Part shown: piece by piece, positions 45,188 to 54,971 of the stretch
Numbering within the stretch: the first letter of the stretch is position 1
Layout: each line of letters starts with the position of its first letter
Assembly: GCF_037943105.1 (NCBI RefSeq)
Contig: NZ_CP149803.1
Location: 3,638,001-3,702,000 of the forward strand
Origin: Pseudomonas sp. TMP9
Lineage (GTDB): Bacteria > Pseudomonadota > Gammaproteobacteria > Pseudomonadales > Pseudomonadaceae
Direction: 5' to 3'
Length of the DNA stretch: 64,000 nt
The notes under the pieces: generated by a model
The model's database searches: none
What the model was told of the DNA's origin: nothing
What the model saw: only the letters and a program-made list of their open reading frames with translations
Program-made: the position numbers and the translations under genes

Positions 45188-46579
45188 ATGCAACCGACCA
45201 GTCTTACCGGGCTTTTTTTCTGGGGCTTTTTGCTGGTCTACGGCGCGTTAATGCTGGCCTTATCGCCACGCGCCGTGACCCTTGGTGGTTTCTTCAATGG
45301 TGAGGACAGCCGCGGCCGCAGCGCCAGCCCTTGGCTGATCACCTCGAGTATTTTTATCAGCTGGATCTTCGCCAAGTCGGTAACCAACGCGGCTAACCTT
45401 GGCGCGACGTATGGTTTGGTCGGTGGCCTAGCCTATGCCATGTATTGGTTGTCGATTCCGCTGACCGGTTTTGTCATCTATCGCCTGCGCCGACGTTTTG
45501 CGGCCACGGGTTTGGTCAGCTTTCTCAGCAGTCATTACGGCCGTGGCGCGGCGCTGGCATTCTCGGCCGCGATTTTAATCCGCCTGTTCAATGAGGTATG
45601 GAGCAACACCGCCGTGGTCGGCGGTTACTACGGCGACTCGGGCAGCCTTGAGTTTATTGCCTCAGCGTTGTTATTCACCGCGGTAACCCTGGCCTACAGC
45701 CTACGCGGCGGCTTGCGCAGCTCGATCCTTACCGATGCCGCGCAGGCGGCGATCTTTGTCGTCGCGCTGGTCTGGGTGCTGGGTTTGGTCTTGCCGCAGC
45801 ATTCCCCCAGCGAGCTGGCCAGCACCAGCAACTGGGCGCTGAATGCGGGGGTTGATCTGCTGCTGGTGGCCGGTCTGCAAGCCTTTAGTTATGGCTTCCA
45901 TGACCCGGTGCTGACCGATCGCGGCTTTATCAGTGAAGAAAAAGCCATGCGCCGCTCCTTCGTCATTGCCGGTGTGCTGGGCTTTATCGCCATCTTGGCG
46001 TTCAGCCTGATCGGTGTGCATGCGCAACTCACCGGCCTCGCCGCCTCAGACAACGTACCCGCCGCCTTGGCTAAAACCATGGGCATTGGCGCGCTGATGG
46101 TGATGACCGTGGTGATGGTTTCCGCCGCCGGCTCAACCCTGGACTCCACCTTCTCTAGCCTGGCCAAACTGGCCGGGCGTGAGCTACCCAAGCTGGCCGG
46201 GCGCGACTTGGGGCAGAAAGCCATTGGCGTGGGCATGGCCGTGATGGTGGTGTTCGCCCTGCTCGGCAACTTGCCGATGATTGCCGGCACCGACATTCTC
46301 AAGGCCACCACGATTAGCGGCACCATGGTCATCGGCCTGGCCCCCGTGTTTATTCTGCATGGCCTGACCACGCCCACGCGTTTGGGCTTTCACCTGAGTT
46401 TCTGGACCGGCATCGGCCTCGGCGTGGGCCTGACCCTGAACTGGATTCCACAAAGCTGGGCCATCGGTGATGGCAAATACGCCGTGCTGCTGGGCACCAA
46501 CCTGTATGGCTTGGGCCTCTGTGTGCTGGGCTACCTGATTCCCGGCTGGTTACGCACTCGCCCGCAAGGTATCGCTTGA
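45188..46579 (+). CDS. Sodium:solute symporter family protein
   Basis: 463 residues from ATG 45188 (AAGGA eight bases upstream), about 12-13 membrane helices of the SSS fold. Recognisable stretches include WLITSSIFISWIFAKSV, GGLRSSILTDAAQAAIF and AAGSTLDSTFSSLAKL. The substrate is unknown; its place in an arsS operon suggests a related small organic or arsenical compound (inference). It overlaps the next gene by one base. Confidence 0.85.
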   Translation: MQPTSLTGLFFWGFLLVYGALMLALSPRAVTLGGFFNGEDSRGRSASPWLITSSIFISWIFAKSVTNAANLGATYGLVGGLAYAMYWLSIPLTGFVIYRLRRRFAATGLVSFLSSHYGRGAALAFSAAILIRLFNEVWSNTAVVGGYYGDSGSLEFIASALLFTAVTLAYSLRGGLRSSILTDAAQAAIFVVALVWVLGLVLPQHSPSELASTSNWALNAGVDLLLVAGLQAFSYGFHDPVLTDRGFISEEKAMRRSFVIAGVLGFIAILAFSLIGVHAQLTGLAASDNVPAALAKTMGIGALMVMTVVMVSAAGSTLDSTFSSLAKLAGRELPKLAGRDLGQKAIGVGMAVMVVFALLGNLPMIAGTDILKATTISGTMVIGLAPVFILHGLTTPTRLGFHLSFWTGIGLGVGLTLNWIPQSWAIGDGKYAVLLGTNLYGLGLCVLGYLIPGWLRTRPQGIA

Positions 46580-47547
46580 TGCGTGCAGGCCGCGATTGCC
46601 CGCTGGACTATCGCCTAGCGCGAGATGCCTTCGCCGGCGAGCCACTTTTCGATTGTGAAGCCCTCTACGTGGTCGGTGGCTTGTACGGCAATCGTCAGGC
46701 CCTGAGCGCGTTAGAGAAACGTTTGATCACTGAACCGGGCGCGCGCGTGGTGTTTAACGGTGATGCCCACTGGTTTGATCGCGATGCCGAGATTTTTCAG
46801 CAGATCGAACACGGTCTAAGCGCTCATCTGGCGCTGCGTGGCAATGTCGAAACGGAGCTGGGCCGTGCCGATGACAGCGGCGCCGGCTGTGGCTGCGCTT
46901 ACCCCGCAAGCGTGGACGACGGCGTGGTCGAACGCTCCAATGCGATCCAGCTGGCGTTAAACCACACCGTGCAGAGCCTGCCCGGTATGGCCGAACGCTT
47001 GGCCGCGCGACCCAGCACCGCGCTGGTCAACGTAGGCGGCCAACGCGTTGCCATCAGCCATGGTGACGAGCAATCCCTGGCTGGCTGGGCGTGCTCGCGT
47101 GAAGCCCTGACTGACAAGCCCCGCCAGCAGCAGCTGGACGCTTGGCTGCAGGCGCAAAACCTTCAGGTATTGGCCACCAGCCATAGCTGCGCGGCCGCCG
47201 CGTTGAACCTTACGCACGGCGCGGTGATCAATAACGGTGCCGCCGGCCTGCCCAATTTTGCCGGCGGCTACTATGGCCTGCTCAGCCGCATCGCCACCAC
47301 GCCACATCCGGCGGCGCTGTACCGCTGTCAGCGTGACGGGCTATTTATCGAGGCCTTGGCGCTGAACTACGATCACCCTGCTTTTCTCGCCGACTTCGAC
47401 CGCCATTGGCCTGCATCCAGCCCGGCGGCGTTATCTTATCGCTCACGTATTTTAGGGGCTGTTGCGGATCAGCCGCAGCTCGCCCTACTGGCCGGTTTTA
47501 GCCTGTGCCAAAGCCTTTGCGCTCTGGAGGCGCTGACTGATGAATAG
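46579..47547 (+). CDS. Metallophosphoesterase family protein
   Basis: 322 residues from ATG 46579, sharing one base with the upstream stop. It shows a degraded calcineurin-like pattern: LYVVGGLYGN (GDxHG is replaced), VVFNGDAHWFD (GDxxD/N), LALRGNVETELG (GNHE-like), AISHGDE and ATSHSCAAA. The first motif departs from consensus, so metal binding may differ. A conserved GAGCGCAYP cysteine pair is notable. Member of the arsS cluster. Confidence 0.7.
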   Translation: MRAGRDCPLDYRLARDAFAGEPLFDCEALYVVGGLYGNRQALSALEKRLITEPGARVVFNGDAHWFDRDAEIFQQIEHGLSAHLALRGNVETELGRADDSGAGCGCAYPASVDDGVVERSNAIQLALNHTVQSLPGMAERLAARPSTALVNVGGQRVAISHGDEQSLAGWACSREALTDKPRQQQLDAWLQAQNLQVLATSHSCAAAALNLTHGAVINNGAAGLPNFAGGYYGLLSRIATTPHPAALYRCQRDGLFIEALALNYDHPAFLADFDRHWPASSPAALSYRSRILGAVADQPQLALLAGFSLCQSLCALEALTDE

Positions 47548-49681
47548 CCGCAAACTTGCCTTGATGGGCGTGATTTTGGCCCTGCTGGGCAGCTTCTTTA
47601 TTTTTGATATTGGCCAATACCTGAACCTTGATGCACTCAAGGCTCAGCAGACGGCGCTGAATGCTCACGTCGCCGATCAGCCCTGGCTGGCTGCTGGGGT
47701 GTTCTTCCTCGCCTACGTTGCGGTTACGGCGCTGTCGCTGCCTGGCGCAGCGTTGATGACCCTGCTTGCTGGCGCACTGTTTGGCCTGCTTGAAGGCTTT
47801 GTACTGGTGTCATTTGCCTCCACCGCCGGGGCCACGCTGGCCATGCTCAGCAGTCGTTTCCTGCTGCGTGACTGGGTACAGGGGCGTTTTGGTCAACGGC
47901 TGGCCAAGATCGACGCCGGCATAGAGCGCGAAGGTCCTTTCTATCTGTTCGCCCTGCGCCTGGTGCCGGCTTTCCCATTCTTCCTGATCAACCTGGCCAT
48001 GGGCCTGACGCGGCTGCCGGTTCGCACCTATTGGTGGGTCAGCCAGCTGGGCATGCTGCCGGGTACCTTGGTGTTCGTGAACGCCGGCCGTGAGCTGGGC
48101 CAGCTGGAGTCGCTTTCCGGCATCCTCTCGCCGGGCCTGCTCGGCGCCTTCGTGCTGCTCGGCGTGTTCCCGCTGATCGCCCGTAAGCTGCTCGGGCTGA
48201 TTCAGGCTCGTCGGGTTTACGCCGGCTGGCACAAACCAAAAAGCTTTGATCGCAACCTGCTGGTGATTGGCGCCGGTGCCGGCGGCTTGGTCAGCGCCTA
48301 TATCGCTGCAGCGGTGAAGGCCAAGGTCAGCCTGATCGAAAAACACCAAATGGGTGGCGACTGCCTGAACACCGGCTGCGTACCTTCCAAGGCGCTGCTG
48401 CGCTCAGCCAAACTGGCTAACGAATTGAAGAAAGGTGAGGCCCTGGGCTTCACCGGCGTGCAGGGACAAGTGGACTTCCCCGCCGTCATGGCGCGCATTC
48501 AGCGGGTTATTGCTGATATCGAGCCGCACGATTCGGTGGAACGTTACACCGGGCTAGGTGTTGAGGTGATTCAGGGTGAGGCGAAAATCCTCTCGCCTTG
48601 GTCAGTTGCAGTTAATGGCCAAACCCTGACCAGCCGCAACTTGATCATCGCGGCCGGCGCACGGCCACTGGTGCCGAATATTCCCGGCCTGGATCAAGTT
48701 CGCGCCTACACCTCGGACACCATCTGGGGCCTACGCGAACAACCGCGCTGGTTGCTGGTGCTGGGGGGCGGGCCGATTGGCTGCGAGTTAGCCCAGGCCT
48801 TCCAGCGCCTTGGCAGCCAAGTGATTCAGGTCGAACTGGCCGAGCGCCTGCTGCCGCGCGAGGACGCTGACGCCAGCGAGCTGGTGCTCAACAGCCTGCG
48901 CGCTGACGGCGTCGATGTGCGCCTGCAACACCGCGCTGAGCGCTTTGAAGTGATCAACGGCGAGCAACGCATGATCGCCCGTCGCCAAGATACGGGTGAG
49001 GAAGTCACCATCGCGTTCGATGGCCTGCTGCTGGCCCTCGGTCGGGTGGCCAATGTCAGCGGTTACGGCGTCGAAGAGCTGGGCCTGACGGTGCGGCCCA
49101 ACGGCACCTTGGAAACCGATGAATACCTCGCCACGCGCTTCCCCAATATCTATGCCGTGGGCGATGTCACCGGGCCTTACCAGTTCACCCATGTCGCGGC
49201 GCATCAAGCCTGGTTTGCTGCAGTCAATGCACTGTTTAGCGGTTTCAAGCGCTTCAAAGTGGATTACCGGGTGATCCCCGCTTGCACCTTTACCGACCCG
49301 GAAGTGGCGCGGGTCGGCCTCTCCGAAGGCGAAGCCAAAGCGCAGAACATCCCGTATGAGGTGACCCGCTATGGCATTGACGATCTTGATCGCGCCATCG
49401 CCGACGAAGCCGCCCACGGTTATGTAAAAGTGCTGACCGTGCCGGGCAAAGATAAGATTCTTGGGGCCACTATTGTCGGCGAGCACGCGGGCGAACTCCT
49501 CGCCGAGTACGTGTTGGCGATGAAGCACAACTTGGGCCTGAATAAGATTCTCGGCACCATTCACACGTACCCGACCATGGCCGAAGCGAACAAGTATGCA
49601 GCGGGTGAATGGAAGCGTGCGCATGCCCCGCAAGGACTGTTGCGATTGGTTGAACGCTTCCACACATGGCGGCGCAGCTGA
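47540..49681 (+). CDS. Fusion of TVP38/DedA-like membrane domain and FAD disulfide reductase
   Basis: 713 residues. The N-terminal ~220 form a TVP38/TMEM64 (VTT) membrane domain: LPGAALMTLLAGALFG, FALRLVPAFPFFLINLAMG. From ~233 it is a class I pyridine nucleotide-disulfide reductase: FAD motif VIGAGAGGLVSAY, redox-active CLNTGC near residue 275, NAD-binding LGGGPIGCELAQAF, and the dimerisation domain ending HTYPTMAEANKYAAGEWKR. It resembles mercuric and dihydrolipoamide reductases. It probably reduces a substrate at the inner face of the membrane domain that transports or anchors it. It overlaps the previous gene by 8 bp. Confidence 0.92.
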   Translation: MNSRKLALMGVILALLGSFFIFDIGQYLNLDALKAQQTALNAHVADQPWLAAGVFFLAYVAVTALSLPGAALMTLLAGALFGLLEGFVLVSFASTAGATLAMLSSRFLLRDWVQGRFGQRLAKIDAGIEREGPFYLFALRLVPAFPFFLINLAMGLTRLPVRTYWWVSQLGMLPGTLVFVNAGRELGQLESLSGILSPGLLGAFVLLGVFPLIARKLLGLIQARRVYAGWHKPKSFDRNLLVIGAGAGGLVSAYIAAAVKAKVSLIEKHQMGGDCLNTGCVPSKALLRSAKLANELKKGEALGFTGVQGQVDFPAVMARIQRVIADIEPHDSVERYTGLGVEVIQGEAKILSPWSVAVNGQTLTSRNLIIAAGARPLVPNIPGLDQVRAYTSDTIWGLREQPRWLLVLGGGPIGCELAQAFQRLGSQVIQVELAERLLPREDADASELVLNSLRADGVDVRLQHRAERFEVINGEQRMIARRQDTGEEVTIAFDGLLLALGRVANVSGYGVEELGLTVRPNGTLETDEYLATRFPNIYAVGDVTGPYQFTHVAAHQAWFAAVNALFSGFKRFKVDYRVIPACTFTDPEVARVGLSEGEAKAQNIPYEVTRYGIDDLDRAIADEAAHGYVKVLTVPGKDKILGATIVGEHAGELLAEYVLAMKHNLGLNKILGTIHTYPTMAEANKYAAGEWKRAHAPQGLLRLVERFHTWRRS

Positions 49682-50391
49682 TGCGTTACTTGGCGCTGAG
49701 CCTGCTGCTGGCGGCACCGCTGGCTCAAGCCGACAACCTGCTGACAGCGTGGACAGCTGGCCCGCCGGCCGGCGAATGGTCCACGCCGTGGAAGCGGGCG
49801 GACATTCCCAAGCTCAAGCCATCTGAACGCACGCTGGTGGACATGGGCGGCAAACGTGCCCTGCGCATCAACGCCGATGCCGCCGCCGGTGGTCTGCTGC
49901 ATCCGCTGAGCCTGCCCGGCGATCAAGCCTGGCAACTCAGCTGGCAATGGCGCACTGAGCAGCGCCTAGACAAGGCCCGCTTCGCCACCCGCGAGGGCGA
50001 CGATTACGCCGCGCGAGTGTATGTGTTGCTGGATTATCCGCTGGACTCGCTGAGCTTTGTCACCCGGCAAAAGCTGCGCTTAGCGCGCACCTTTTTTGAT
50101 CCCGACCTGCCGGCGGCAACCCTCAGTTACGTCTGGGACAACCGCGAAGCGCCGGGCACACATGCCCGTAGCGCCTACACCGAAACGGTCGAGATGGTTG
50201 TGCTGCGCGGCCCGCAAGCGCCGCTCGGGCAATGGTTAACCGAGTCGCGCGACCTGCGCGCCGATGCCATCGCTGCCTTCGGCAGCGCGCCGCGCAAGAT
50301 CCTCGGTGTGGTGTTTGCAGCGGACAGCGACAACACCGGCGAGTCCGCCGAAAGCTACTTTGCCGCGCCGCAGGTGCGTCGCGCCCCTTAA
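49681..50391 (+). CDS. DUF3047 periplasmic protein
   Basis: 236 residues from ATG 49681, which shares a base with the upstream stop. The signal peptide is MRYLALSLLLAAPLAQA. The mature part has the DUF3047 pattern: LSWQWRTEQRL, DDYAARVYVLLDYP, LSYVWDNREAPG, VFAADSDNTGESAESYF. The function of the family is unknown. Last gene of the arsS cluster; its stop overlaps the convergent methyltransferase by four bases. Confidence 0.85.
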   Translation: MRYLALSLLLAAPLAQADNLLTAWTAGPPAGEWSTPWKRADIPKLKPSERTLVDMGGKRALRINADAAAGGLLHPLSLPGDQAWQLSWQWRTEQRLDKARFATREGDDYAARVYVLLDYPLDSLSFVTRQKLRLARTFFDPDLPAATLSYVWDNREAPGTHARSAYTETVEMVVLRGPQAPLGQWLTESRDLRADAIAAFGSAPRKILGVVFAADSDNTGESAESYFAAPQVRRAP

Positions 50392-50852
50392 ACCCAACGC
50401 CGCACCCGCGCGCAGTATTGGGCAAAGTCCTGCCCAAACAGCGCGTGCAGTGCGCGCTCCTCCGCACTGATCTGGAAGCGGTTCATGTACAGCACAAAAC
50501 CGACCACCCCGAGCAGAGCCGGTGGCCAGGCCAGCAGCAGCGTCCACGCCAACAGCACCACGGCGATGCCTAAATACATGGGGTTGCGCGTGTACTGATA
50601 GACCCCAGAGGTGACCAATGCCGAGGCCTTCTGCGGCTTCAACGGGCTAAATGTGGTGCGCACTTGCTTAAATAAGCGCATCCCAGCCATGGACAACAGA
50701 ACCCCCAACAGCATAATCGGCAGGGCAATGCCCAGCCGCCATGGAAAGGCCACCTGAAGGTTGAATGACCATTGCTGTGCTCCCAGCCACATCAGCAGCG
50801 CGCAAAGAAAGGCGATCAGAGGTGGGGGAATACGGTTGTTTAACCCATTCAT
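50388..50852 (-). CDS. Isoprenylcysteine methyltransferase-like membrane protein
   Basis: 154 residues from ATG 50852. It has about four membrane helices and the ICMT/PEMT-type SAM site: GVYQYTRNPMYLGI with the Arg-Asn-Pro core, then AEERALHALFGQDFAQYCARVRRW, whose Glu/Arg residues contact the cofactor. In bacteria these methylate small or lipid substrates; the substrate here is unknown. The frame upstream to 50999 is not supported. Confidence 0.85.
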   Translation of the reverse strand: MNGLNNRIPPPLIAFLCALLMWLGAQQWSFNLQVAFPWRLGIALPIMLLGVLLSMAGMRLFKQVRTTFSPLKPQKASALVTSGVYQYTRNPMYLGIAVVLLAWTLLLAWPPALLGVVGFVLYMNRFQISAEERALHALFGQDFAQYCARVRRWV

Positions 50853-51058
50853 GTGGACATGTCCTTCGCTTCTGGTGACTGTGGTCTGCTGTATGTTGTC
50901 TATTGCCCAAGCGCCTGGATAGACACTGTGGCCGGTTCGACTTGGGTAATGCGGGCCACGCTTGTGTGTGCGATCGCAAGCGTTGCATAGATTGGCCACC
51001 CGTTACGACCCGCGTATTGCTGCGCATCAACCTCTTCGACAATCAGGGACGCCTCACA

Positions 51059-52132
51059 TTGACTGACCACTACGACCTGCTACTGATCGGCGCCGGTCAC
51101 GCCCACCTCGGCGTGCTGCGCCGCTGGGCATTGGTCGACCGCCCGCCGGGGCGTATTGCTCTGATTAGCCCTGGCCCTGCGGCCTGGTATTCCGGCATGT
51201 TGCCGGGTCTGCTGGCAGGGCGGCACAGCGCCGCAGATTGCCAAGTGGAGCTGCCGGCGCTCTGTCGCGCGGCCAAGGTCGAGCTGATCATCAGCCCGGT
51301 TGAAGGCCTGTCTGCGGCTCAACAGCAAGTGCAGTTGAGTGATGGTCGCAGCCTTAATGCGGACTGGTTGTCGCTCAATGTTGGCGCACAAATCGGCCTA
51401 CCACCCCAGCGTGGCGAGGGCATGCAACTGCTGGCCGTCAAACCCTTCGACACCTTCTTTGCCGGCTGGCAACGCTGGCAGGCTGCACCACAACCTATGG
51501 CGATTCTTGGTGGCGGCGCAGCAGGGGTTGAGTTGGCGCTGGCCTTGGCCGGTAAAGTGCCGCACGTGGCGTTGTTCAGCGCCGGTCATCTGCTTGATGG
51601 CTTGTCGCCGGGGGTGCGTTTGCGTGCGCTGGGGCATCTGCGTCAACACGCCGTGGAGGTGCGCGAGGACTGCCCGATCAGCCGCATCGAAAACGACTGC
51701 CTACTCAGCGGTAATGAGCCCGTGTGGCGTGGCCAGCGCTTGTTACTGGCCAGCGGCGCCAAGGCATTTGCGTGGCCAACACACAGCGGCCTAGGCTGCG
51801 ATGAACGCGGTTTTGTCCTGATTGCACCCACGCTGCAAAGTTACACCCACCCCACTATTTTTGCCGTGGGTGACTGCGCCAGCCTACCCGGCGCACGCAA
51901 AAGCGGCGTCTATGCCGTGCGCCAAGGCCCGGTGCTAGCAGCCAATTTGAATGCCGCGCTGCGCGGCTTGGCGCTTAAACGCTACCGCCCACAACCACAA
52001 AGCTTGGCCTTGCTGGCCACTGGCGATGGCGGCGCACTGCTGGACTGGCATGGCTACAGCGCCGACGGCCAACTCTATGGCCGGTGGAAGGACTACCTTG
52101 ATAAGGGCTTTATCCAGCGTCATCGTTTTTAG
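51059..52132 (+). CDS. FAD-dependent oxidoreductase, NDH-2-like (SelD N-terminal-domain family)
   Basis: 357 residues. No ATG fits; TTG 51059 with AGGGA upstream gives a normal N-terminus just before the FAD motif LLLIGAGHAHLGVLRRWAL. PAAWYSGMLPGLLAGRH, ILGGGAAGVELALALAG (NAD site) and FAVGDCASLPGARKSGVYAVRQG follow. This matches the oxidoreductase family often fused to, or next to, selenide-water dikinase; no selD is visible here, so the physiological role is open. Single gene. Confidence 0.82.
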   Translation: MTDHYDLLLIGAGHAHLGVLRRWALVDRPPGRIALISPGPAAWYSGMLPGLLAGRHSAADCQVELPALCRAAKVELIISPVEGLSAAQQQVQLSDGRSLNADWLSLNVGAQIGLPPQRGEGMQLLAVKPFDTFFAGWQRWQAAPQPMAILGGGAAGVELALALAGKVPHVALFSAGHLLDGLSPGVRLRALGHLRQHAVEVREDCPISRIENDCLLSGNEPVWRGQRLLLASGAKAFAWPTHSGLGCDERGFVLIAPTLQSYTHPTIFAVGDCASLPGARKSGVYAVRQGPVLAANLNAALRGLALKRYRPQPQSLALLATGDGGALLDWHGYSADGQLYGRWKDYLDKGFIQRHRF

Positions 52133-52415
52133 CCTCTGGGCGCTTCACCAAGCGAAGCGATAAGCGTACGTGCGACCAAAGTGCCATGGCCCATGACCGT
52201 CATGGGTGCTCGAATCAGCCTTACGGTTAAGGTTGGCCGCAGGAGCATCACCCACTATGGTCTACAGAATCGACGACAACAGCCGATTGCCTACCCAGGC
52301 CAAGCAAACAGCAGCAACAGGCTCGACCCGCCTACGCCAGGCCCATGGCCATAGCGGCACGGCGCAGAAAGGCTCTGGTGTGAGCCCGGCCAGAACAAAA
52401 ATAATGAGGTTTGTC

Positions 52416-53987
52416 ATGCGTTCTGCGTTTATTACCTACCCCAAGGCCTGCCTGCTGCACGCCATCGGCCTGGCCGGATTGATGGCGGTCTACCAGCAAA
52501 TTCAGCTGCCTTGGTTTATCAGCATTCCATCTTTTCTTCTGTTGGCCCTGTGGCCGTGGTTAGGGCCATGGCAGCGCCAACATGAAGAACAACCGCTGCA
52601 CACCGATGCGCAGCAAAGTCCGTTCAGCAGCCTTAGCCAAAATTTGTCACGGCAAACCTGCCACAACGCCCTCGCGGCCGCTGAGGTGGCCCATGCGGCG
52701 CAACATTTAGCCGGCAAACTGACCTCGCAGCTGGCCGCGACCGAGCAAATCGACCACGCCGCCGAAGCCATCACTCACACCGAACAGGACAACGCCCAGC
52801 GCGCCGAGCACACCTTGCTGGCGGCGCAAAGCGTGCGGCAGAGCAGCAACAGCGGGCAGCAGGAACTGCGTCAAGCCATCACCACCATGCAGCACCTGAG
52901 CGCACAAACCAGCACCAGCCGCGAGCTGATTGATGGCCTCAGTGCGCGCACTGAGCAGATCGAAAAAGTCACTCAGGTGATCCAATCTATCGCCAGCCAA
53001 ACTAACTTGCTGGCGCTCAATGCGGCCATCGAGGCCGCCCGCGCCGGTGACCTCGGCCGCGGCTTTGCCGTGGTCGCCGATGAAGTGCGCAACCTCGCTG
53101 GACGCACCAGCAGCGCCACCGAAGAGGTTACGCAAATGGTCAGCGACATCCGCCAGCAGAGCGCCGCAGTGGTCAGCCATATGCAACAACAAGCCGAGCA
53201 GCTGACCTTGGCCGCACAGCAGGTTGAGCACACCGGCGAGCAATTACAGGGTATCGCCAGCCTGGCCGAGGAGGTTGAAGTGCAGGTCGGGCACATCGAC
53301 ACCGGCACCCGACACAACCATGAACGCCTAGCGGAGTTGTCCGTTGCCGTCGGCCAACTGCGCAACGATGTCAGCGACAGCGAGGGCCAAACCCGCCAGC
53401 TCAGCAGCGCGGCTGAGCGCTTAGTCGGTCAGGCCGAACGCATCAGCGAGCAGCTCGCCGAAGTCGGCTTGGATGACTATCACCAGCGTATTTTTGACCT
53501 GGCGCTTAGCGCCGCCAAGCAAATTGCCGTGCAGTTTGAAACCGATATAAGCCAAGGCAGAATCAGCGCAAATGATTTGTTCGACCGCCATTACCAGCCG
53601 ATTGCGGGTAGCTTCCCGGCCAAATACAGCACCCGCTTTGACCGCTATGCCGACGGCGTGCTGCCTGCCATTCAGGAACCGCTGCTCAGCCAGCACGAAG
53701 GCTTGGTATTCGTCATCGCCTGCACGCCGGAAGGCTATGTACCGACCCACAACAGCGCCTTCAACCATGCACAAACCGGCGACCGCGCCGTGGACAGCCT
53801 GAAGAGCCGCAGCAAACGCCTGTTCAACGACCGCACCGGCATCCGCTGCGGCAGCCATCAGAAGCCTTTGCTGCTGCAAACCTACATGCGCGACACCGGC
53901 GAGCTGATGCACGACTTGTCTGTGCCGATCATGATTCAGGGCCGGCATTGGGGCGGCCTGCGTTTGGGCTACAAGCCGCAGCCATAA
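52416..53987 (+). CDS. Methyl-accepting chemotaxis protein with C-terminal sensor-like domain
   Basis: 523 residues from ATG 52416 (GAGG six bases upstream). Two close hydrophobic segments (~10-50) form a short membrane hairpin with almost no periplasmic loop. The MCP signalling domain core ([20 protein letters not shown], then [17 protein letters not shown]) lies at about 195-235, and after ~350 comes a domain with [45 protein letters not shown] and [17 protein letters not shown], a PAS/cache-like cytoplasmic sensor. It likely senses an internal signal. The 283 bp upstream of this start show no other gene. Confidence 0.9.
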   Translation: MRSAFITYPKACLLHAIGLAGLMAVYQQIQLPWFISIPSFLLLALWPWLGPWQRQHEEQPLHTDAQQSPFSSLSQNLSRQTCHNALAAAEVAHAAQHLAGKLTSQLAATEQIDHAAEAITHTEQDNAQRAEHTLLAAQSVRQSSNSGQQELRQAITTMQHLSAQTSTSRELIDGLSARTEQIEKVTQVIQSIASQTNLLALNAAIEAARAGDLGRGFAVVADEVRNLAGRTSSATEEVTQMVSDIRQQSAAVVSHMQQQAEQLTLAAQQVEHTGEQLQGIASLAEEVEVQVGHIDTGTRHNHERLAELSVAVGQLRNDVSDSEGQTRQLSSAAERLVGQAERISEQLAEVGLDDYHQRIFDLALSAAKQIAVQFETDISQGRISANDLFDRHYQPIAGSFPAKYSTRFDRYADGVLPAIQEPLLSQHEGLVFVIACTPEGYVPTHNSAFNHAQTGDRAVDSLKSRSKRLFNDRTGIRCGSHQKPLLLQTYMRDTGELMHDLSVPIMIQGRHWGGLRLGYKPQP

Positions 53988-54229
53988 CGCCTAAACGCCC
54001 AGCGCCCGGCGCCTTAATCCGGCCCGGCGCAGCGACCTGCGCCGTGGCTATGCGCGGTGCCCTATGGACACTCCAGCGCTTAGCCTGCTTGCGGTCTTAA
54101 CGCTGCAAGGGCTGGGTTATGCATACACTCGATACTCATCATTAAGCCTTTTCAGTTATCGAGACGGCACAACCCGCTTAACCTGCACGCCATTCATACC
54201 ATTACGGGCTGTGGCCCAAGGAATACGCC

Positions 54230-54913
54230 ATGAAGATTCTGTTAGTACTGACATCGCACGACCAACTCGGCGACACCGGGAAAAAGACCGGCTTCTGGCT
54301 GGAGGAATTCGCCTCACCCTACTACGTCTTTAAAGATGCTGGCGCGCAGCTGACCCTGGCATCACCCAAGGGTGGCCAGCCGCCGCTTGATCCCAAAAGT
54401 GACGACGCCGATGCACAAACAGCGGCCACCGAGCGCTTTAAGGCTGACCCCGCCGCACAACACGCGCTGGCCAACACCGTGCCGCTGAACCAGGTAAAAG
54501 CCGACGACTTTGACGCCGTGTTTTACCCAGGTGGCCATGGCCCGCTGTGGGATTTGGCCGAGGACCGCACCTCCATCGCCCTGATCGAGCACTTCCACAG
54601 ACAAAACAAACCCGTGGCAGCGGTCTGCCATGCACCGGGGGTGCTGCGCCATGTGAAGGCCGCTGACGGCCAGCCCTTAGTCAGCGGCAAAAAGGTGACC
54701 GGCTTTAGCAACAGCGAAGAAGCCGCTGTGCAGCTGACCACGGTGGTGCCGTTTTTGCTGCAGGACATGCTGATCGCTAACGGTGGGCATTACTCCAGCG
54801 TCAACGACTGGCAGAGCCATGTGAAGGTCGATGGCCTGCTTATCACGGGGCAAAATCCGGCGTCCTCGGAGGCGACAGCCGAAGCCTTGCTGACGCTGCT
54901 CAAGCACCACTAA
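54230..54913 (+). CDS. DJ-1/PfpI-family protein (Hsp31/glyoxalase III-like)
   Basis: 227 residues of a class I glutamine-amidotransferase-like fold. It has TGFWLEEFASPYYVF with the catalytic-region Glu, the nucleophile Cys in AAVCHAPGVLRHV, and FYPGGHGPLWDLAED. Relatives act as glutathione-independent glyoxalases or deglycases against methylglyoxal. The start at 54230 follows AAGGA. The cupin gene lies 58 bp downstream and may be co-transcribed. Confidence 0.9.
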   Translation: MKILLVLTSHDQLGDTGKKTGFWLEEFASPYYVFKDAGAQLTLASPKGGQPPLDPKSDDADAQTAATERFKADPAAQHALANTVPLNQVKADDFDAVFYPGGHGPLWDLAEDRTSIALIEHFHRQNKPVAAVCHAPGVLRHVKAADGQPLVSGKKVTGFSNSEEAAVQLTTVVPFLLQDMLIANGGHYSSVNDWQSHVKVDGLLITGQNPASSEATAEALLTLLKHH

Positions 54914-54971
54914 CCCGCACTCAGCACACGCCGTGCGCCACGCCGTTTGACCGCCAGAGGAAATTTCGACC

